Shown piece by piece: positions 48,949 through 57,586 of a stretch of DNA of 64,000 nt (positions are counted from its first letter, which is position 1; each line of letters starts with the position of its first letter). Origin of the DNA: JAGPCK01 sp041675505 (GTDB lineage: Bacteria > Bacteroidota > Bacteroidia > UKL13-3); contig JBAYTR010000010.1 of assembly GCA_041675505.1 (NCBI GenBank), positions 124,001 to 188,000 of the forward strand, written 5' to 3'. A program made the translations under genes and the position numbers. Below the pieces are notes generated by a model. The model was not told the origin of the DNA and ran no database searches. It saw only the letters and a program-made list of their open reading frames with translations.

Positions 48949-50679
48949 ATGAGCGATCAGCATAACGAACAGGAAAAAACAGCAGCAAGTCGCAGGGACT
49001 TTATTAAAACTATCGGTGCCTTGGGTGCAGGCAGCGGGCTGTTAATGAGCGCCCCGCTTTTGGCTCATGGAGAAGAATCAGAAACGGAGGAGCAGTTGAG
49101 TTCGAATGGCAAACCTTCCGACTCACCCGCTACCGTTACCATTTTACAAACTACCGATGTGCACTGTCAGGTACATCCACACGATGAATTGTTTTGGGAA
49201 AACAACAAAGCCGTATTTCGTAAAACAGGCGGTTATGCTCACCTGGCTACTTACCTCCATAAAGAAAGACAGAAGAATAAAAATACGTTTCTGATAGATA
49301 CCGGTGATATGTTTCAGGGCAGTGAACTTTCAGTAAAAACTACCGGAAAAGCCATTGCACCTATTCTCAATGAGCTGGGATATAACCTTTACCTGCCGGG
49401 CAACTGGGAGGTAATTTATTATAAAAAGGCCATGCAAACGTTGTTGGGTTCACTTACTGCGCCAAAGGTATGTGCCAACATGTACCATGATTTGGGAGAA
49501 GGCAAAAAAGGTGAACTCATTTTTCATCCGTATTACATCTGGAACGTAGCCGGAATAAAAATCGGGTTTTTAGGTTATACCGATCCGCTGGTGCCCATTC
49601 GTCAGTCGCCCAATTACAGCAAAGGAATTATTTACACCAAGCCGGAAGAAAACCTGGCGCATTATGTTGATGTGTTGCGTAACGATGAGCAGTGTGCTTA
49701 TGTGATTATGCTATCGCATTTAGGATTATCGCAACAAATTGCTTTAGCTAACTCACCGGAGTGCAAAGGAGTGGATTATATTTTTGGCGGGGATACACAC
49801 GAGCGTGTGCGCAAACCCATCATTTGCAAATACAGCAAAGTGGTAGAGCCCGGAGCATTCGGCTCGTTTGTAGGCAAATTAGATCTTACCGTACAAGGCG
49901 GAAAAGTAGTTGGGGAAGAATACATTTTAGATGAAGTTGATCCGAATAAAAATAAAGCGGATAAAAAAATAGCAGCACTCATTAAAGCAAACGAACAACC
50001 TTTTGCTGAAGATATTTATAAGGTGGCAGGTTACAGCACCATTCCGCTCTACCGCTATTTTGTAGTGGAGAATACCATTGACACATTGATACTCGATGCG
50101 TTGAAATGGCAGGTACCTGAAGTGGACATTGCGCTCTCCAATGGATTCCGTTTTTGTCCGCCACGCACTACACCCGACAGCACAGGCAACATTCCCATCA
50201 CCAACGGATTTATTTTTGACATGCTGCCCGTAGACAGTACGGTACGCACCGCACAGGTAACAGGTAAACAAATTTTCGACTGGCTGGAGAAAGAATTGAA
50301 CAACGTATTTGCCAAAGATGCTTCGAAACGTTTTGGTGGCTGGGTAATCAAATTCAAAGGCATGACGGTTACGTTCAAAGCTTTTGAAGAAATGGGAAAA
50401 CGTGTACAGGAAGTTAAAGTTGCCGGGCAGCCATTGGATTTAAATAAAGTGTACAGCATTTGTGCCTGTGAACGAGATGGCGACCCCGCTGATATGTTGT
50501 GCAGAATAAAAGGAGTGGCCAACGCCAAAAATACAGCACACACCCTGCACAGTGTTATGCGCAATTACCTGGCAAAAAATTCTCCGGTATCACCTGTTCC
50601 TCCGCTAAGTGCTAAGGTGCTGGACGCGCCTCAAACATTGCTTACACAGGTTTACGGTGTAGATTATGAGTTTAGATAA
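48949..50679 (+). CDS. soxB: SoxB-like thiosulfohydrolase (5'-nucleotidase fold)
   Basis: A 576-residue metallophosphatase-fold protein with a Tat signal (SRRDFIKTIGALGAGSGL). The domain has TDVHCQVHPHDE, DTGDMFQGSE, and PGNWEV, where Trp replaces the His of nucleotidases, a SoxB trait. Further blocks: LSHLGLSQQ, GGDTHER, and ACERDGDPADMLCRIKG near the end, which also matches SoxB. SoxB releases sulfate from SoxYZ-bound sulfur using two Mn ions. SoxYZ is not encoded in the window. The signal has a His- and Glu-rich region after cleavage. Confidence 0.9.
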   Translation: MSDQHNEQEKTAASRRDFIKTIGALGAGSGLLMSAPLLAHGEESETEEQLSSNGKPSDSPATVTILQTTDVHCQVHPHDELFWENNKAVFRKTGGYAHLATYLHKERQKNKNTFLIDTGDMFQGSELSVKTTGKAIAPILNELGYNLYLPGNWEVIYYKKAMQTLLGSLTAPKVCANMYHDLGEGKKGELIFHPYYIWNVAGIKIGFLGYTDPLVPIRQSPNYSKGIIYTKPEENLAHYVDVLRNDEQCAYVIMLSHLGLSQQIALANSPECKGVDYIFGGDTHERVRKPIICKYSKVVEPGAFGSFVGKLDLTVQGGKVVGEEYILDEVDPNKNKADKKIAALIKANEQPFAEDIYKVAGYSTIPLYRYFVVENTIDTLILDALKWQVPEVDIALSNGFRFCPPRTTPDSTGNIPITNGFIFDMLPVDSTVRTAQVTGKQIFDWLEKELNNVFAKDASKRFGGWVIKFKGMTVTFKAFEEMGKRVQEVKVAGQPLDLNKVYSICACERDGDPADMLCRIKGVANAKNTAHTLHSVMRNYLAKNSPVSPVPPLSAKVLDAPQTLLTQVYGVDYEFR

Positions 50680-51925
50680 CAGTACAGCCCGACAGGGTTT
50701 AAAAGAAAATTTGCCGCAGTTTATCTGGCTGGTAGTCATCAACGGTTTTGTTGGTGCTATGGCAGGTTTGGAACGTACGGTGATTCCTGCTTTTGCTGAA
50801 GAGCGTTTTCACATTACCAGTTACGTGGCCCTGCTTACTTTTATTGCAGGCTTTGGTTCAGCTAAAGCAATAGCCAATTTATTTACAGGCATTTTAGGAA
50901 GTAAATTCAACCGCAAGCAACTGCTTATTTCAGGATGGTTGTTGGCCTTACCGGTTCCGTGGATGATGATGTATGCCTCAGACTGGGGTGTGGTGGTATT
51001 GGCCAATGTGTTGCTGGGCTTTAATCAGGGATTGGCCTGGTCAAGCACCGTGATTATGAAAATTGATCTGGTGGGTAAAAAACAACGTGGCTTAGCTATG
51101 GGGCTCAATGAATTTGCCGGATACATCAGTGTAGGATTGGGAGCTTTGCTGGCAGGGTATATCGCAGCAGTGTATTCGCCTGCTGAAGCATTGTTTATTC
51201 CGGCCATTGTGCTCTCGGCAGTTGGTTTGTTACTGTCGGTTTTTATTGTGCGCGATACAGCTCATTTTGCGGTTATGGAAAACCTGATTTATGAGCGGGG
51301 CACTCCGCTGAAAAATATCTGGAAGGAAGTAACGTATGCACACAAGAATCTTGGTCCGGTTACACTCAACGGATTTATCAATAATTTTAATGACGGCATT
51401 ACCTGGGGCTTGTTGCCATTGGTTATTGTAAAAACAGGCATCAGTATGCAGCAATCAGGTTGGTTGATTGCGCTGTATCCCTTGACCTGGGGCCTCGTTC
51501 AATTATATACCGGCAAACGCGGAGATACACACTGCAAAAAACAACTGATTACCGCAGGTATGGTAACACAGGGTGCAGGCATGTTACTGCTGTTTTTTAA
51601 TTTTAATGTTCCGTTGCTGGCAGCAGGTTTAGTTTTGATGGGCGTGGGAACCGCATTAGTGTATCCCAGTTTTTTATCAACCGTAGCAGAAAACACTTTA
51701 CCCAAGCAACGTTTAATGGCCTTAAGCATATTTCGTTTCTGGAGAGATTCAGGTTACGTGGCCGGGGCGTTGCTGGGAGGTCTGCTGGCCGATTTTATAG
51801 GCATTCCTTACACGCTGCTCTTCACTGCCGGTATTACTATTTTAGCCGGCCTGTATGCAGAGTACCGCATGTGTTGTACCAACAAATTGGTTTGGAACAG
51901 CAACATGTGTGTGGAGGTGTATTGA
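50666..51925 (+). CDS. MFS transporter of the sulfur locus
   Basis: A 419-residue protein with about 12 hydrophobic segments. It overlaps the SoxB gene by 14 bases and so is part of the operon. Typical MFS loops: FGSAKAIANLFTGILGSKFNRKQLLISGW (motif A region) and GLNEFAGYISVGLGALLAGYIA. The C-terminus is Cys-rich (MCCTNKLVWNSNMCVEVY), which is uncommon. Substrate probably a sulfur compound or its product; inferred from context only. Confidence 0.88.
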   Translation: MSLDNSTARQGLKENLPQFIWLVVINGFVGAMAGLERTVIPAFAEERFHITSYVALLTFIAGFGSAKAIANLFTGILGSKFNRKQLLISGWLLALPVPWMMMYASDWGVVVLANVLLGFNQGLAWSSTVIMKIDLVGKKQRGLAMGLNEFAGYISVGLGALLAGYIAAVYSPAEALFIPAIVLSAVGLLLSVFIVRDTAHFAVMENLIYERGTPLKNIWKEVTYAHKNLGPVTLNGFINNFNDGITWGLLPLVIVKTGISMQQSGWLIALYPLTWGLVQLYTGKRGDTHCKKQLITAGMVTQGAGMLLLFFNFNVPLLAAGLVLMGVGTALVYPSFLSTVAENTLPKQRLMALSIFRFWRDSGYVAGALLGGLLADFIGIPYTLLFTAGITILAGLYAEYRMCCTNKLVWNSNMCVEVY

Positions 51926-51938
51926 TCTCATAGGCCTG

Positions 51939-51983
51939 TGTAACCAATGTTACACTCCGGTAATTTATAGACCCTCAACTTTG
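51939..51983 (+). promoter_or_regulatory. Crp/Fnr-type operator and promoter upstream of the T9SS protein gene
   Basis: A perfect inverted repeat TGTAAC-CAAT-GTTACA lies at 51939-51954. The -7 candidate CAACTTTG spans 51976-51983. Centre-to-end distance is 36.5 bases, identical to the site before the TauE gene. This ties the secreted protein gene to the sulfur regulon. Confidence 0.65.
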
Positions 51984-52000
51984 AGGAAAATAAATTAAGG

Positions 52001-53596
52001 ATGAAACAAATACTAACTACGTTTCTTTTGGTAGCAGCAAGCGCATTTGTATCAAGTGCACAATTTACCAACTACACTGTTACTTTGGAACCAATGCAGA
52101 TAAATGGTTTGCCGGGTTTACAATCTTACGCCTGGGGTAAACACAACGGCAAATGGATTCTTATCGGAGGTCGATTAGATGGTTTACACCGCAGGCAACC
52201 CTTTGCAGCATTTGCAACAGCAGGAAACAATACAAACATTTATGTTGTTGACCCCGTAACTAAAAATTTGTGGAGTGCAGCTTTAAGTAGTTTGCCCGCA
52301 AGCATTGCCGAACAATTGCAAAGCACCAACATGCAGTTTTACCAAAAAGACAACATGCTGTACATAGCAGGTGGCTACGGGTACTCTGCAACAGCGGCTA
52401 ACCATATTACACACCCTTACCTCACAGCAATTGACCTGGCCGGATTAAGTTCAGCCATTATCAACGGACAAGCCATCACCTCACACATACGGCAAATAAG
52501 CAACCAGCAAATGGCTGTTACAGGCGGACATATGGGCATGTTAGATTCCATGTTTTATCTGGTGTGTGGCAATCGTTTTGACGGTCGCTACAATCCAATG
52601 GGTAATCCTACATTTACACAAGCATACACCAACCAGATTCGTAAATTTACTATTGACGATAACGGTACCAACTTAACCATTAAAAACTATTCAGCAGTTA
52701 CTGATTCAGTTAACCTGCACCGCAGAGATTATAACATGACTCCGGGTTTCACTGTAAACGGAGCACCTGATTACACCATTTGGACAGGTGTGTTTCAATA
52801 CGCTTTGGATTTGCCCTGGCTCAATACCGTATCGCTCAACAGCAACGGACATTCGGTAAACAACGGTTTTAATCAGTACCTCAGCCAATACCACTCAGCT
52901 AATTTGCCCATGTATGATTCCTCAGCCAATAGCATGTACACCCTGTTCTTCGGAGGAATAAGCCAATATTATGCAAACGATAGCGGTAACGTGATACGTA
53001 ATGACAGTGTTCCTTTTGTAAAAACCATCAGCTATGTAAAACGTGATGCCAACGGCAACAGGAGTGAGCACCTTTTAAAGCAACAGATGCCCGGTTATGT
53101 GGGTGCCGGTGCAGAGTTGATACTAAGTGACGGAATAGCACATTACGACAATGAAGTTGTAAAGATGAACAGCATACAGGGAGACTCCGTTTTAGCAGGA
53201 TACATCGTAGGCGGAATTAACAGCAGTGCCAAAAATATTTTCTGGATAAACGATGGTACACAAAGCACTGCAAATGCTGATGTATACAAGGTTTGGTTTA
53301 TTAAGCACACCAACACTGCTGTGATCAACGTACAAGATCCGGTGCAATGGAAAGTGAGCATTTACCCCAACCCTTCCGACTCGCAGTTTAATTTGCGTTT
53401 GCAAAACTTCAACCCTCAGGATTGGATTCAGGTAAAACTTACCGATGTACAAGGCCGCCTCATTTCAAAGGTATATGATGGAAAAGCCATAGCTGATGTT
53501 ATTGAAGTATCCACGAAACAACTGAGCAAAGGAGTGTATTTTCTTACCATCCAAAGCGGCCAGGTGTGGCACGTGGAGCGGGTGGTGGTGAAGTGA
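52001..53596 (+). CDS. Secreted propeller-like protein with type IX sorting domain
   Basis: A 531-residue protein. Signal peptide (MKQILTTFLLVAASAFVSSAQ), then about 420 residues with repeated Kelch-like strands (WILIGGRLDG, NNMLYIAGGYGYS, SMFYLVCGNRFDGR, MYTLFFGGISQYY), and a C-terminal type A sorting domain: VSIYPNPSDSQFNL, IQVKLTDVQGRLI and GVYFLTIQSG. The protein crosses the outer membrane through the type IX system. The shared operator suggests it acts with the sulfur genes, but its ligand is unknown. Confidence 0.88.
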   Translation: MKQILTTFLLVAASAFVSSAQFTNYTVTLEPMQINGLPGLQSYAWGKHNGKWILIGGRLDGLHRRQPFAAFATAGNNTNIYVVDPVTKNLWSAALSSLPASIAEQLQSTNMQFYQKDNMLYIAGGYGYSATAANHITHPYLTAIDLAGLSSAIINGQAITSHIRQISNQQMAVTGGHMGMLDSMFYLVCGNRFDGRYNPMGNPTFTQAYTNQIRKFTIDDNGTNLTIKNYSAVTDSVNLHRRDYNMTPGFTVNGAPDYTIWTGVFQYALDLPWLNTVSLNSNGHSVNNGFNQYLSQYHSANLPMYDSSANSMYTLFFGGISQYYANDSGNVIRNDSVPFVKTISYVKRDANGNRSEHLLKQQMPGYVGAGAELILSDGIAHYDNEVVKMNSIQGDSVLAGYIVGGINSSAKNIFWINDGTQSTANADVYKVWFIKHTNTAVINVQDPVQWKVSIYPNPSDSQFNLRLQNFNPQDWIQVKLTDVQGRLISKVYDGKAIADVIEVSTKQLSKGVYFLTIQSGQVWHVERVVVK

Positions 53597-53817
53597 GGTA
53601 TTATTCTTTTTTTGATACAAGAGCTCAGAGTAATATCAGCTTTTTGTAACATTTAATCACCTTCGAAAAACTTTCGCTATGAAACAAGTGGGCTGCCTTA
53701 GCCCATCCCATAATGACGGAAGGTGCTTGCTTTTTTGGTATGCAGATTTGATGTATTTTTACAAAACATCACACAAACGTTTTCAAAAAATATCTGACTA
53801 ACTAAAATAAACATACC
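53597..53817. other. Intergenic gap with one short hairpin
   Basis: Between the T9SS gene and the DoxX-like gene there is a hairpin TGGGCT-GCCTT-AGCCCA (53689-53705) and a TGTAAC half-site at 53645-53650. I see no gene. Confidence 0.4.
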
Positions 53818-54195
53818 ATGAAAAAGAGAGACAAAATCATTTATTGGGTAGCTACCGTTTGGCTGAGTTTAGGGATGGTTTCAACAGGCATTGTGCAACT
53901 TTTGCACCTGGATGAAGAGGTTCAAAAAATGAGCGCCTTGGGTTACTCCTCCTACTTTCTTACCATCATTGGTATTTGGAAAATAGCGGGCGTAGTGGCT
54001 GTGCTTGTTCCAAAATTCCCTTTGCTTAAGGAATGGGCCTATGCAGGATTTTTCTTTTTAATGTCGGGAGCAATTTTCTCTCACCTGGCAGCGGGAGATG
54101 CTGCGGTAGAATATTTTGGCCCAACCTTATTACTTGTTTTAACGGTCATCTCTTGGTTTTACAGACCTGCCGAGCGTAAAATTTCAAACGCGTAA
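53818..54195 (+). CDS. DoxX-like membrane protein
   Basis: A 125-residue protein with four hydrophobic segments. The pattern I-Y-W-V-A-T-V-W-L-S-L-G-M-V-S-T-G-I-V-Q-L, then G-Y-S-S-Y-F-L-T-I-I-G-I-W-K-I-A-G-V-V-A-V-L-V-P, and E-W-A-Y-A-G-F-F-F is that of DoxX-like (DUF4870-unrelated) quinone-associated proteins. Substrate and partner are unknown; it stands alone between the sulfur locus and the toxin-antitoxin pair. Confidence 0.85.
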   Translation: MKKRDKIIYWVATVWLSLGMVSTGIVQLLHLDEEVQKMSALGYSSYFLTIIGIWKIAGVVAVLVPKFPLLKEWAYAGFFFLMSGAIFSHLAAGDAAVEYFGPTLLLVLTVISWFYRPAERKISNA

Positions 54196-54325
54196 GTAAT
54201 CAGGAAACCAACAGTAAATCCAAGGCAGGATAAATTGATTTCTTGCCACAGATAAGATGGGTTTATCCGGGTTCGAAAGGCAGGTTGTGTATACTTTGAG
54301 CCTGAACGAGGCGGATAATATTAGC

Positions 54326-54386
54326 ACTTTATAGTTGTGTATTGCCATTTATTTTAAGATTAATAAACTTTATAGTTGCATATTGC
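54326..54386 (+). promoter_or_regulatory. Paired direct repeats upstream of the toxin-antitoxin operon
   Basis: ACTTTATAGTTGTGTATTGC (54326-54345) and ACTTTATAGTTGCATATTGC (54367-54386) differ at two bases and are 41 bp apart, about four helical turns. They lie 36 bp before the toxin start. The likely ligand is the helix-turn-helix antitoxin, giving autoregulation; part of each repeat (TATAGTTG) also resembles a -7 element. Confidence 0.6.
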
Positions 54387-54421
54387 AATAATAGCTGTAC
54401 CTTAGCGGCCTCAACCTATCT

Positions 54422-54769
54422 ATGAGCACAGTAGCAGAAGTAGCTTACTTTCTAAAAGACTTCAAAGAAAAAATGAAGTTTTGGGATGTACTCTTTCGTG
54501 ACGACAGAGGTAAGAATGCCCGGGCACTTGTGGATTTAGAACTTCGCCCCGTTGAGCGAAAAGCCATTCTGGAAGCACTTGAAACCAAAGATTACAGTGA
54601 AGGCCCTCTCAAAGAAAATCTTTACGGAGGTGCTGATATGTGGGTGTTTGGTAAAACAGTTAAGAAAAAGGAAGTGTACATCAAAATTACAATGGGTGCC
54701 ATGGGTAGTAGTGTTATCTGCATTTCCTTTCACTTGGCGCAGCACAAAATGATCTATCCTTTAAAATAA
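54422..54769 (+). CDS. MqsR-like type II toxin
   Basis: A 115-residue protein resembling the MqsR/RelE-fold mRNA interferases: ERKAILEALETKDYSEGP, then L-Y-G-G-A-D-M-W-V-F-G-K-x-V-K-K-K-E-V-Y-I-K-I-T, and the end V-I-C-I-S-F-H-L-A-Q-H. The toxin precedes the antitoxin, the order of mqsRA. Catalytic residues are not certain. The neighbouring 54777 gene begins 8 bp after the stop. Confidence 0.8.
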   Translation: MSTVAEVAYFLKDFKEKMKFWDVLFRDDRGKNARALVDLELRPVERKAILEALETKDYSEGPLKENLYGGADMWVFGKTVKKKEVYIKITMGAMGSSVICISFHLAQHKMIYPLK

Positions 54770-54776
54770 AATAGAT

Positions 54777-55781
54777 ATGAAAAGTCCGATTACAGGTAAA
54801 GAAATGAAATTGATCAAAGAGAAGAGGTCAATGGATTTCAGAAAGGAAACTTTTGAAATTGTTTTTCATTGTTACCAATGTGAAGATAGTGGAGAACAAT
54901 TTACCACAACGGCATTAGATGAAGTGAATATGAATCAGGTATTTAATCAATACCGCGATAAATTCAACATTCCGTTTCCGGATGAAATTATAAGAATCAG
55001 GGAGAAGTACGGTTTGTCTGCAGTAAAAATGTCGGAGATATTAGGATTTGGCGTAAACAGTTACCGTCAATACGAAGCAGGCGAAATGCCCAGCGCTGCA
55101 AATGCCAAGCTCATTCAAATGGTTGACGACCCGAAGTATTTTATTGATATGGTGGAGTTATGTGCCACGTTAGACGATAAAACAAAAGCAAAGTATATTC
55201 AAAAAGCACAATTTTTAGCAGAGGAAAGAAAGCGAAATATTTTCCACCTGAATTTTAGAGAATATTTACTGGGCGACCATTTAGCAGATATCTATTCGGG
55301 GTACAGAAATCCGAGCTTTGAAAAGTTTACCGAAATGGTGGTGTATTTTTCAGAACAAGTTGCACCTTTCAAAACCAAAATGAACAAGCTTTTATTTTAT
55401 GCTGATTTTTTAATGTTCAAACAAAGTTGTTTTTCGATAAGCGGAGTGCGTTACAAGGCCATTGATATGGGCCCTGTTCCCAATAATTTTCAAAGCATAT
55501 TTGAATATTTAGCCAACACCAACGAAATTGATATTCACACCACCGAATTCCAGCAAGGATATACCGGGGAGCAATTCAAAGCCAGAAAAGACAGGCCGTT
55601 TCAACCGGGTTTATTTTCAGCAACCGAACTGGATGTTTTAGAAAAAGTGGCAACCGTATTTAAACCCACCAGCACCAATGACATTATTGAATTGAGTCAT
55701 TTGGAACAGGCCTGGAAGAAAAACGAAAAAGCTAAAAGTGTAATAAGTTATGTGTATGCTTTTGAATTAAATCTGATTTGA
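54777..55781 (+). CDS. Antitoxin with MqsA-like HTH and Panacea (SocA-like) domain
   Basis: A 334-residue protein. Residues 1-55 resemble a reduced MqsA/YgiT start: of its zinc Cys, only CYQC remains (about 32-35). Residues 65-115 form an Xre-type helix-turn-helix (IREKYGLSAVKMSEILGFGVNSYRQYEAGEMPSAANAKLI). Residues 180-320 are a Panacea/SocA domain (KMNKLLFYADFLMFKQSCFSISGVRYKAIDMGPVPNNFQSIFEYL). Panacea domains are promiscuous antitoxins for many toxin folds. With the MqsR-like toxin it should form a complex that represses the operon. Confidence 0.85.
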   Translation: MKSPITGKEMKLIKEKRSMDFRKETFEIVFHCYQCEDSGEQFTTTALDEVNMNQVFNQYRDKFNIPFPDEIIRIREKYGLSAVKMSEILGFGVNSYRQYEAGEMPSAANAKLIQMVDDPKYFIDMVELCATLDDKTKAKYIQKAQFLAEERKRNIFHLNFREYLLGDHLADIYSGYRNPSFEKFTEMVVYFSEQVAPFKTKMNKLLFYADFLMFKQSCFSISGVRYKAIDMGPVPNNFQSIFEYLANTNEIDIHTTEFQQGYTGEQFKARKDRPFQPGLFSATELDVLEKVATVFKPTSTNDIIELSHLEQAWKKNEKAKSVISYVYAFELNLI

Positions 55782-55850
55782 TTTAAGAAAAAACCATTTG
55801 CGCACGTTCGCTGTACAACCAGCCAAAAGCAATTACACCCTTGTAGTATA

Positions 55851-55897
55851 AACCCTAAAAAAATTTAGGGTTTTCATTACGCATATTTAGGGTTTTC
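55851..55897 (+). terminator. Terminator-like hairpin and TTTAGGG direct repeats
   Basis: AACCCTAAA-loop-TTTAGGGTTTT (55851-55874) is a likely terminator 70 bp after the antitoxin gene. The second arm ATTTAGGGTTTTC (55863-55875) is repeated exactly at 55885-55897, 22 bp later, which a terminator does not explain; it might bind a regulator of the next gene. Confidence 0.6.
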
Positions 55898-55924
55898 CCT
55901 ATTGCACATACCCCAGGAATCAAA

Positions 55925-55950
55925 TTAGTTTTACTAAAAATTAAAACTAA
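55925..55950 (+). promoter_or_regulatory. 9-bp inverted repeat before the haem lipoprotein gene
   Basis: TTAGTTTTA-CTAAAAAT-TAAAACTAA, perfect arms, ends 5 bases before the ATG at 55956. In RNA the arm would pair over the ribosome landing site; as DNA it could be an operator. Confidence 0.5.
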
Positions 55951-55955
55951 CTTTT

Positions 55956-57503
55956 ATGAAAATTAAATCGATTCCCATTTTCTTATTTACTTTATGTTTG
56001 GTCACCGTTGTTTTCTACAATTGTGGCCCGGGCAACTCAACCAAAAGTGAAACTATTGATACAGCAGTTTTGCAACAAACTACCTTACCACAAGATGTGT
56101 TTGATACTTGCAGTGTAGATAGTGCTACTTTAGCCTCGTGGTTTGTTGGTGGTCAGATAACAGAAAATGGTCAGGTTAATGCAGCTAACAGTGTACTTTT
56201 TAACCCGCAAAACAACTGTTCTTTTTATACCTGGTCAGAGCAAATGTTTTTGTGGCTTACCTCTGATGGAGGCAATGGCACCGTGTTGGCGTCTCCGTCA
56301 TTTTACACGGTGTCTCCCGCCACCAACAATGTACGTCAGTTAATTCCACACACCCCGGGTCAATTGCTCAGGGCCACCTCTAATCTTGCTAAAGTTGAAA
56401 CAGAAGAAGGACAAGCTACCGACAATGTATTGTTAGATAGATATGGCAACGTGGTGTACTTTATTACTATGGTAAATGACGTGTATGCCGCTATGGTACA
56501 AATGGCTGCTCAATACCCGGATAGCATCACCCGGTTTCCTACGTCACAGCAACAATTAGATTCCATACTTTATTTTGCCCAAAAGAATAACATCCCCATT
56601 TCTAACCCCAATGTACTGGCCATGGAATTAAAAACCTCCTGGGTAAAGTTAACCGGAGGAATGAATAAGGAAGACTACATTACTATGGAGGCCATAATTC
56701 CGTTGTATGAGAAAAAAGGCGATAGCGTTTGGGTTCTGAACGGTGATACCTCCGCCACACTGGCCTTGGTAGGTATGCACATTGTAGGCAGTGCCAACGG
56801 ACACCCTGAAATGATCTGGTCAACCTTCGAGCACCGGTCAAACACACCCAACAGCAGTTACCAATACATTAACACCAAAGGTGAAACAGTTACAGTTGCA
56901 GCCGACAATAGCGGAGAATGGCTGTTTAACCAAAATGCACAGAATACCAACATTGCTGATGCTAACCAGAGTTATGCAAGCTTTGCGGGTAATGAGATTA
57001 AAGCAACAAAGAATAATACTATCCAACCCAGCAACACCATTCGGGTACTTCCCTGGGGATGTGCCTATGATGTGCAACCCAATCAGGAAGATGCTACACC
57101 TGCTGCTGCTAATAGTGAGGTAATAGCCATCAACAATTCCATAATCAATAATTTGAAAGGTAATGATGTGCGTAAAAACTACATGTTCATCGGTTCCACC
57201 TGGACATTTGGTGGAGCAGTGCCCAACGAAAATGTGTACAACCCCACTGTACCCGGAAGTACAGCACCGGGTGCAGCCATAGGCACCAGCAGTTTGGCCA
57301 ACAGCACCATGGAAACCGATTTCCAACTTACTCCCACTGCCAACATCAAAGGTGTATCTGCCAGCAACACTTGTTTTACTTGCCACAACAGCACGTTAGA
57401 CCCCAAAATATATCCTACTCAGGCGGATGGTTTCATTGGCCTGAGTCATGTGTTCGGACAACTGATGCTTGGTGTACCGCAAAACAAACAACCTAAAAAA
57501 TAA
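55956..57503 (+). CDS. Mono-haem lipoprotein, paralogue 1
   Basis: A 515-residue exported protein; the signal ends in VFYNC (Cys23, lipobox-like). A single haem motif CFTCH lies near the C-terminus (about residue 472). Segments shared with the next gene: an early W-rich region, LVGMHIVG...WSTFEHRSN (about 270-290), TIRVLPWG, and LANSTMETDFQL. No known family is recognised; the haem near the C-terminus resembles cytochrome-c-like tails of secreted oxidases. It stands before a terminator-like hairpin and a structured leader. Confidence 0.65.
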   Translation: MKIKSIPIFLFTLCLVTVVFYNCGPGNSTKSETIDTAVLQQTTLPQDVFDTCSVDSATLASWFVGGQITENGQVNAANSVLFNPQNNCSFYTWSEQMFLWLTSDGGNGTVLASPSFYTVSPATNNVRQLIPHTPGQLLRATSNLAKVETEEGQATDNVLLDRYGNVVYFITMVNDVYAAMVQMAAQYPDSITRFPTSQQQLDSILYFAQKNNIPISNPNVLAMELKTSWVKLTGGMNKEDYITMEAIIPLYEKKGDSVWVLNGDTSATLALVGMHIVGSANGHPEMIWSTFEHRSNTPNSSYQYINTKGETVTVAADNSGEWLFNQNAQNTNIADANQSYASFAGNEIKATKNNTIQPSNTIRVLPWGCAYDVQPNQEDATPAAANSEVIAINNSIINNLKGNDVRKNYMFIGSTWTFGGAVPNENVYNPTVPGSTAPGAAIGTSSLANSTMETDFQLTPTANIKGVSASNTCFTCHNSTLDPKIYPTQADGFIGLSHVFGQLMLGVPQNKQPKK

Positions 57504-57513
57504 CATCTTCCAT

Positions 57514-57559
57514 CACCTGCCCCTGTGTGGTTTGAAAGCATGCACACAGGGCGCAGGTG
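57514..57559 (+). terminator. Strong hairpin after haem lipoprotein 1
   Basis: CACCTGC-CCCTGTGTG and its complement CACACAGGG-CGCAGGTG, with a short loop. An almost identical hairpin follows the next gene (59681-59725). A U-run is not directly adjacent, so it may be an mRNA processing or attenuation site rather than a simple terminator. Confidence 0.65.
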
Positions 57560-57586
57560 TTTGTAATCAAAAAAGAATAAATACAT

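Noticed and set aside
53645..53670. Fourth Crp/Fnr operator before the DoxX-like gene
   Set aside because: Only a TGTAAC half-site is present; the second half (AATCAC) does not match.
54255..54300. tRNA gene suggested by GGGTTCGAA
   Set aside because: The bases around the T-loop-like string do not form the stem, and no acceptor or anticodon arm is found.
56838..57386. 182-codon open frame on the minus strand
   Set aside because: Antisense to haem lipoprotein 1; composition is that of a shadow frame.
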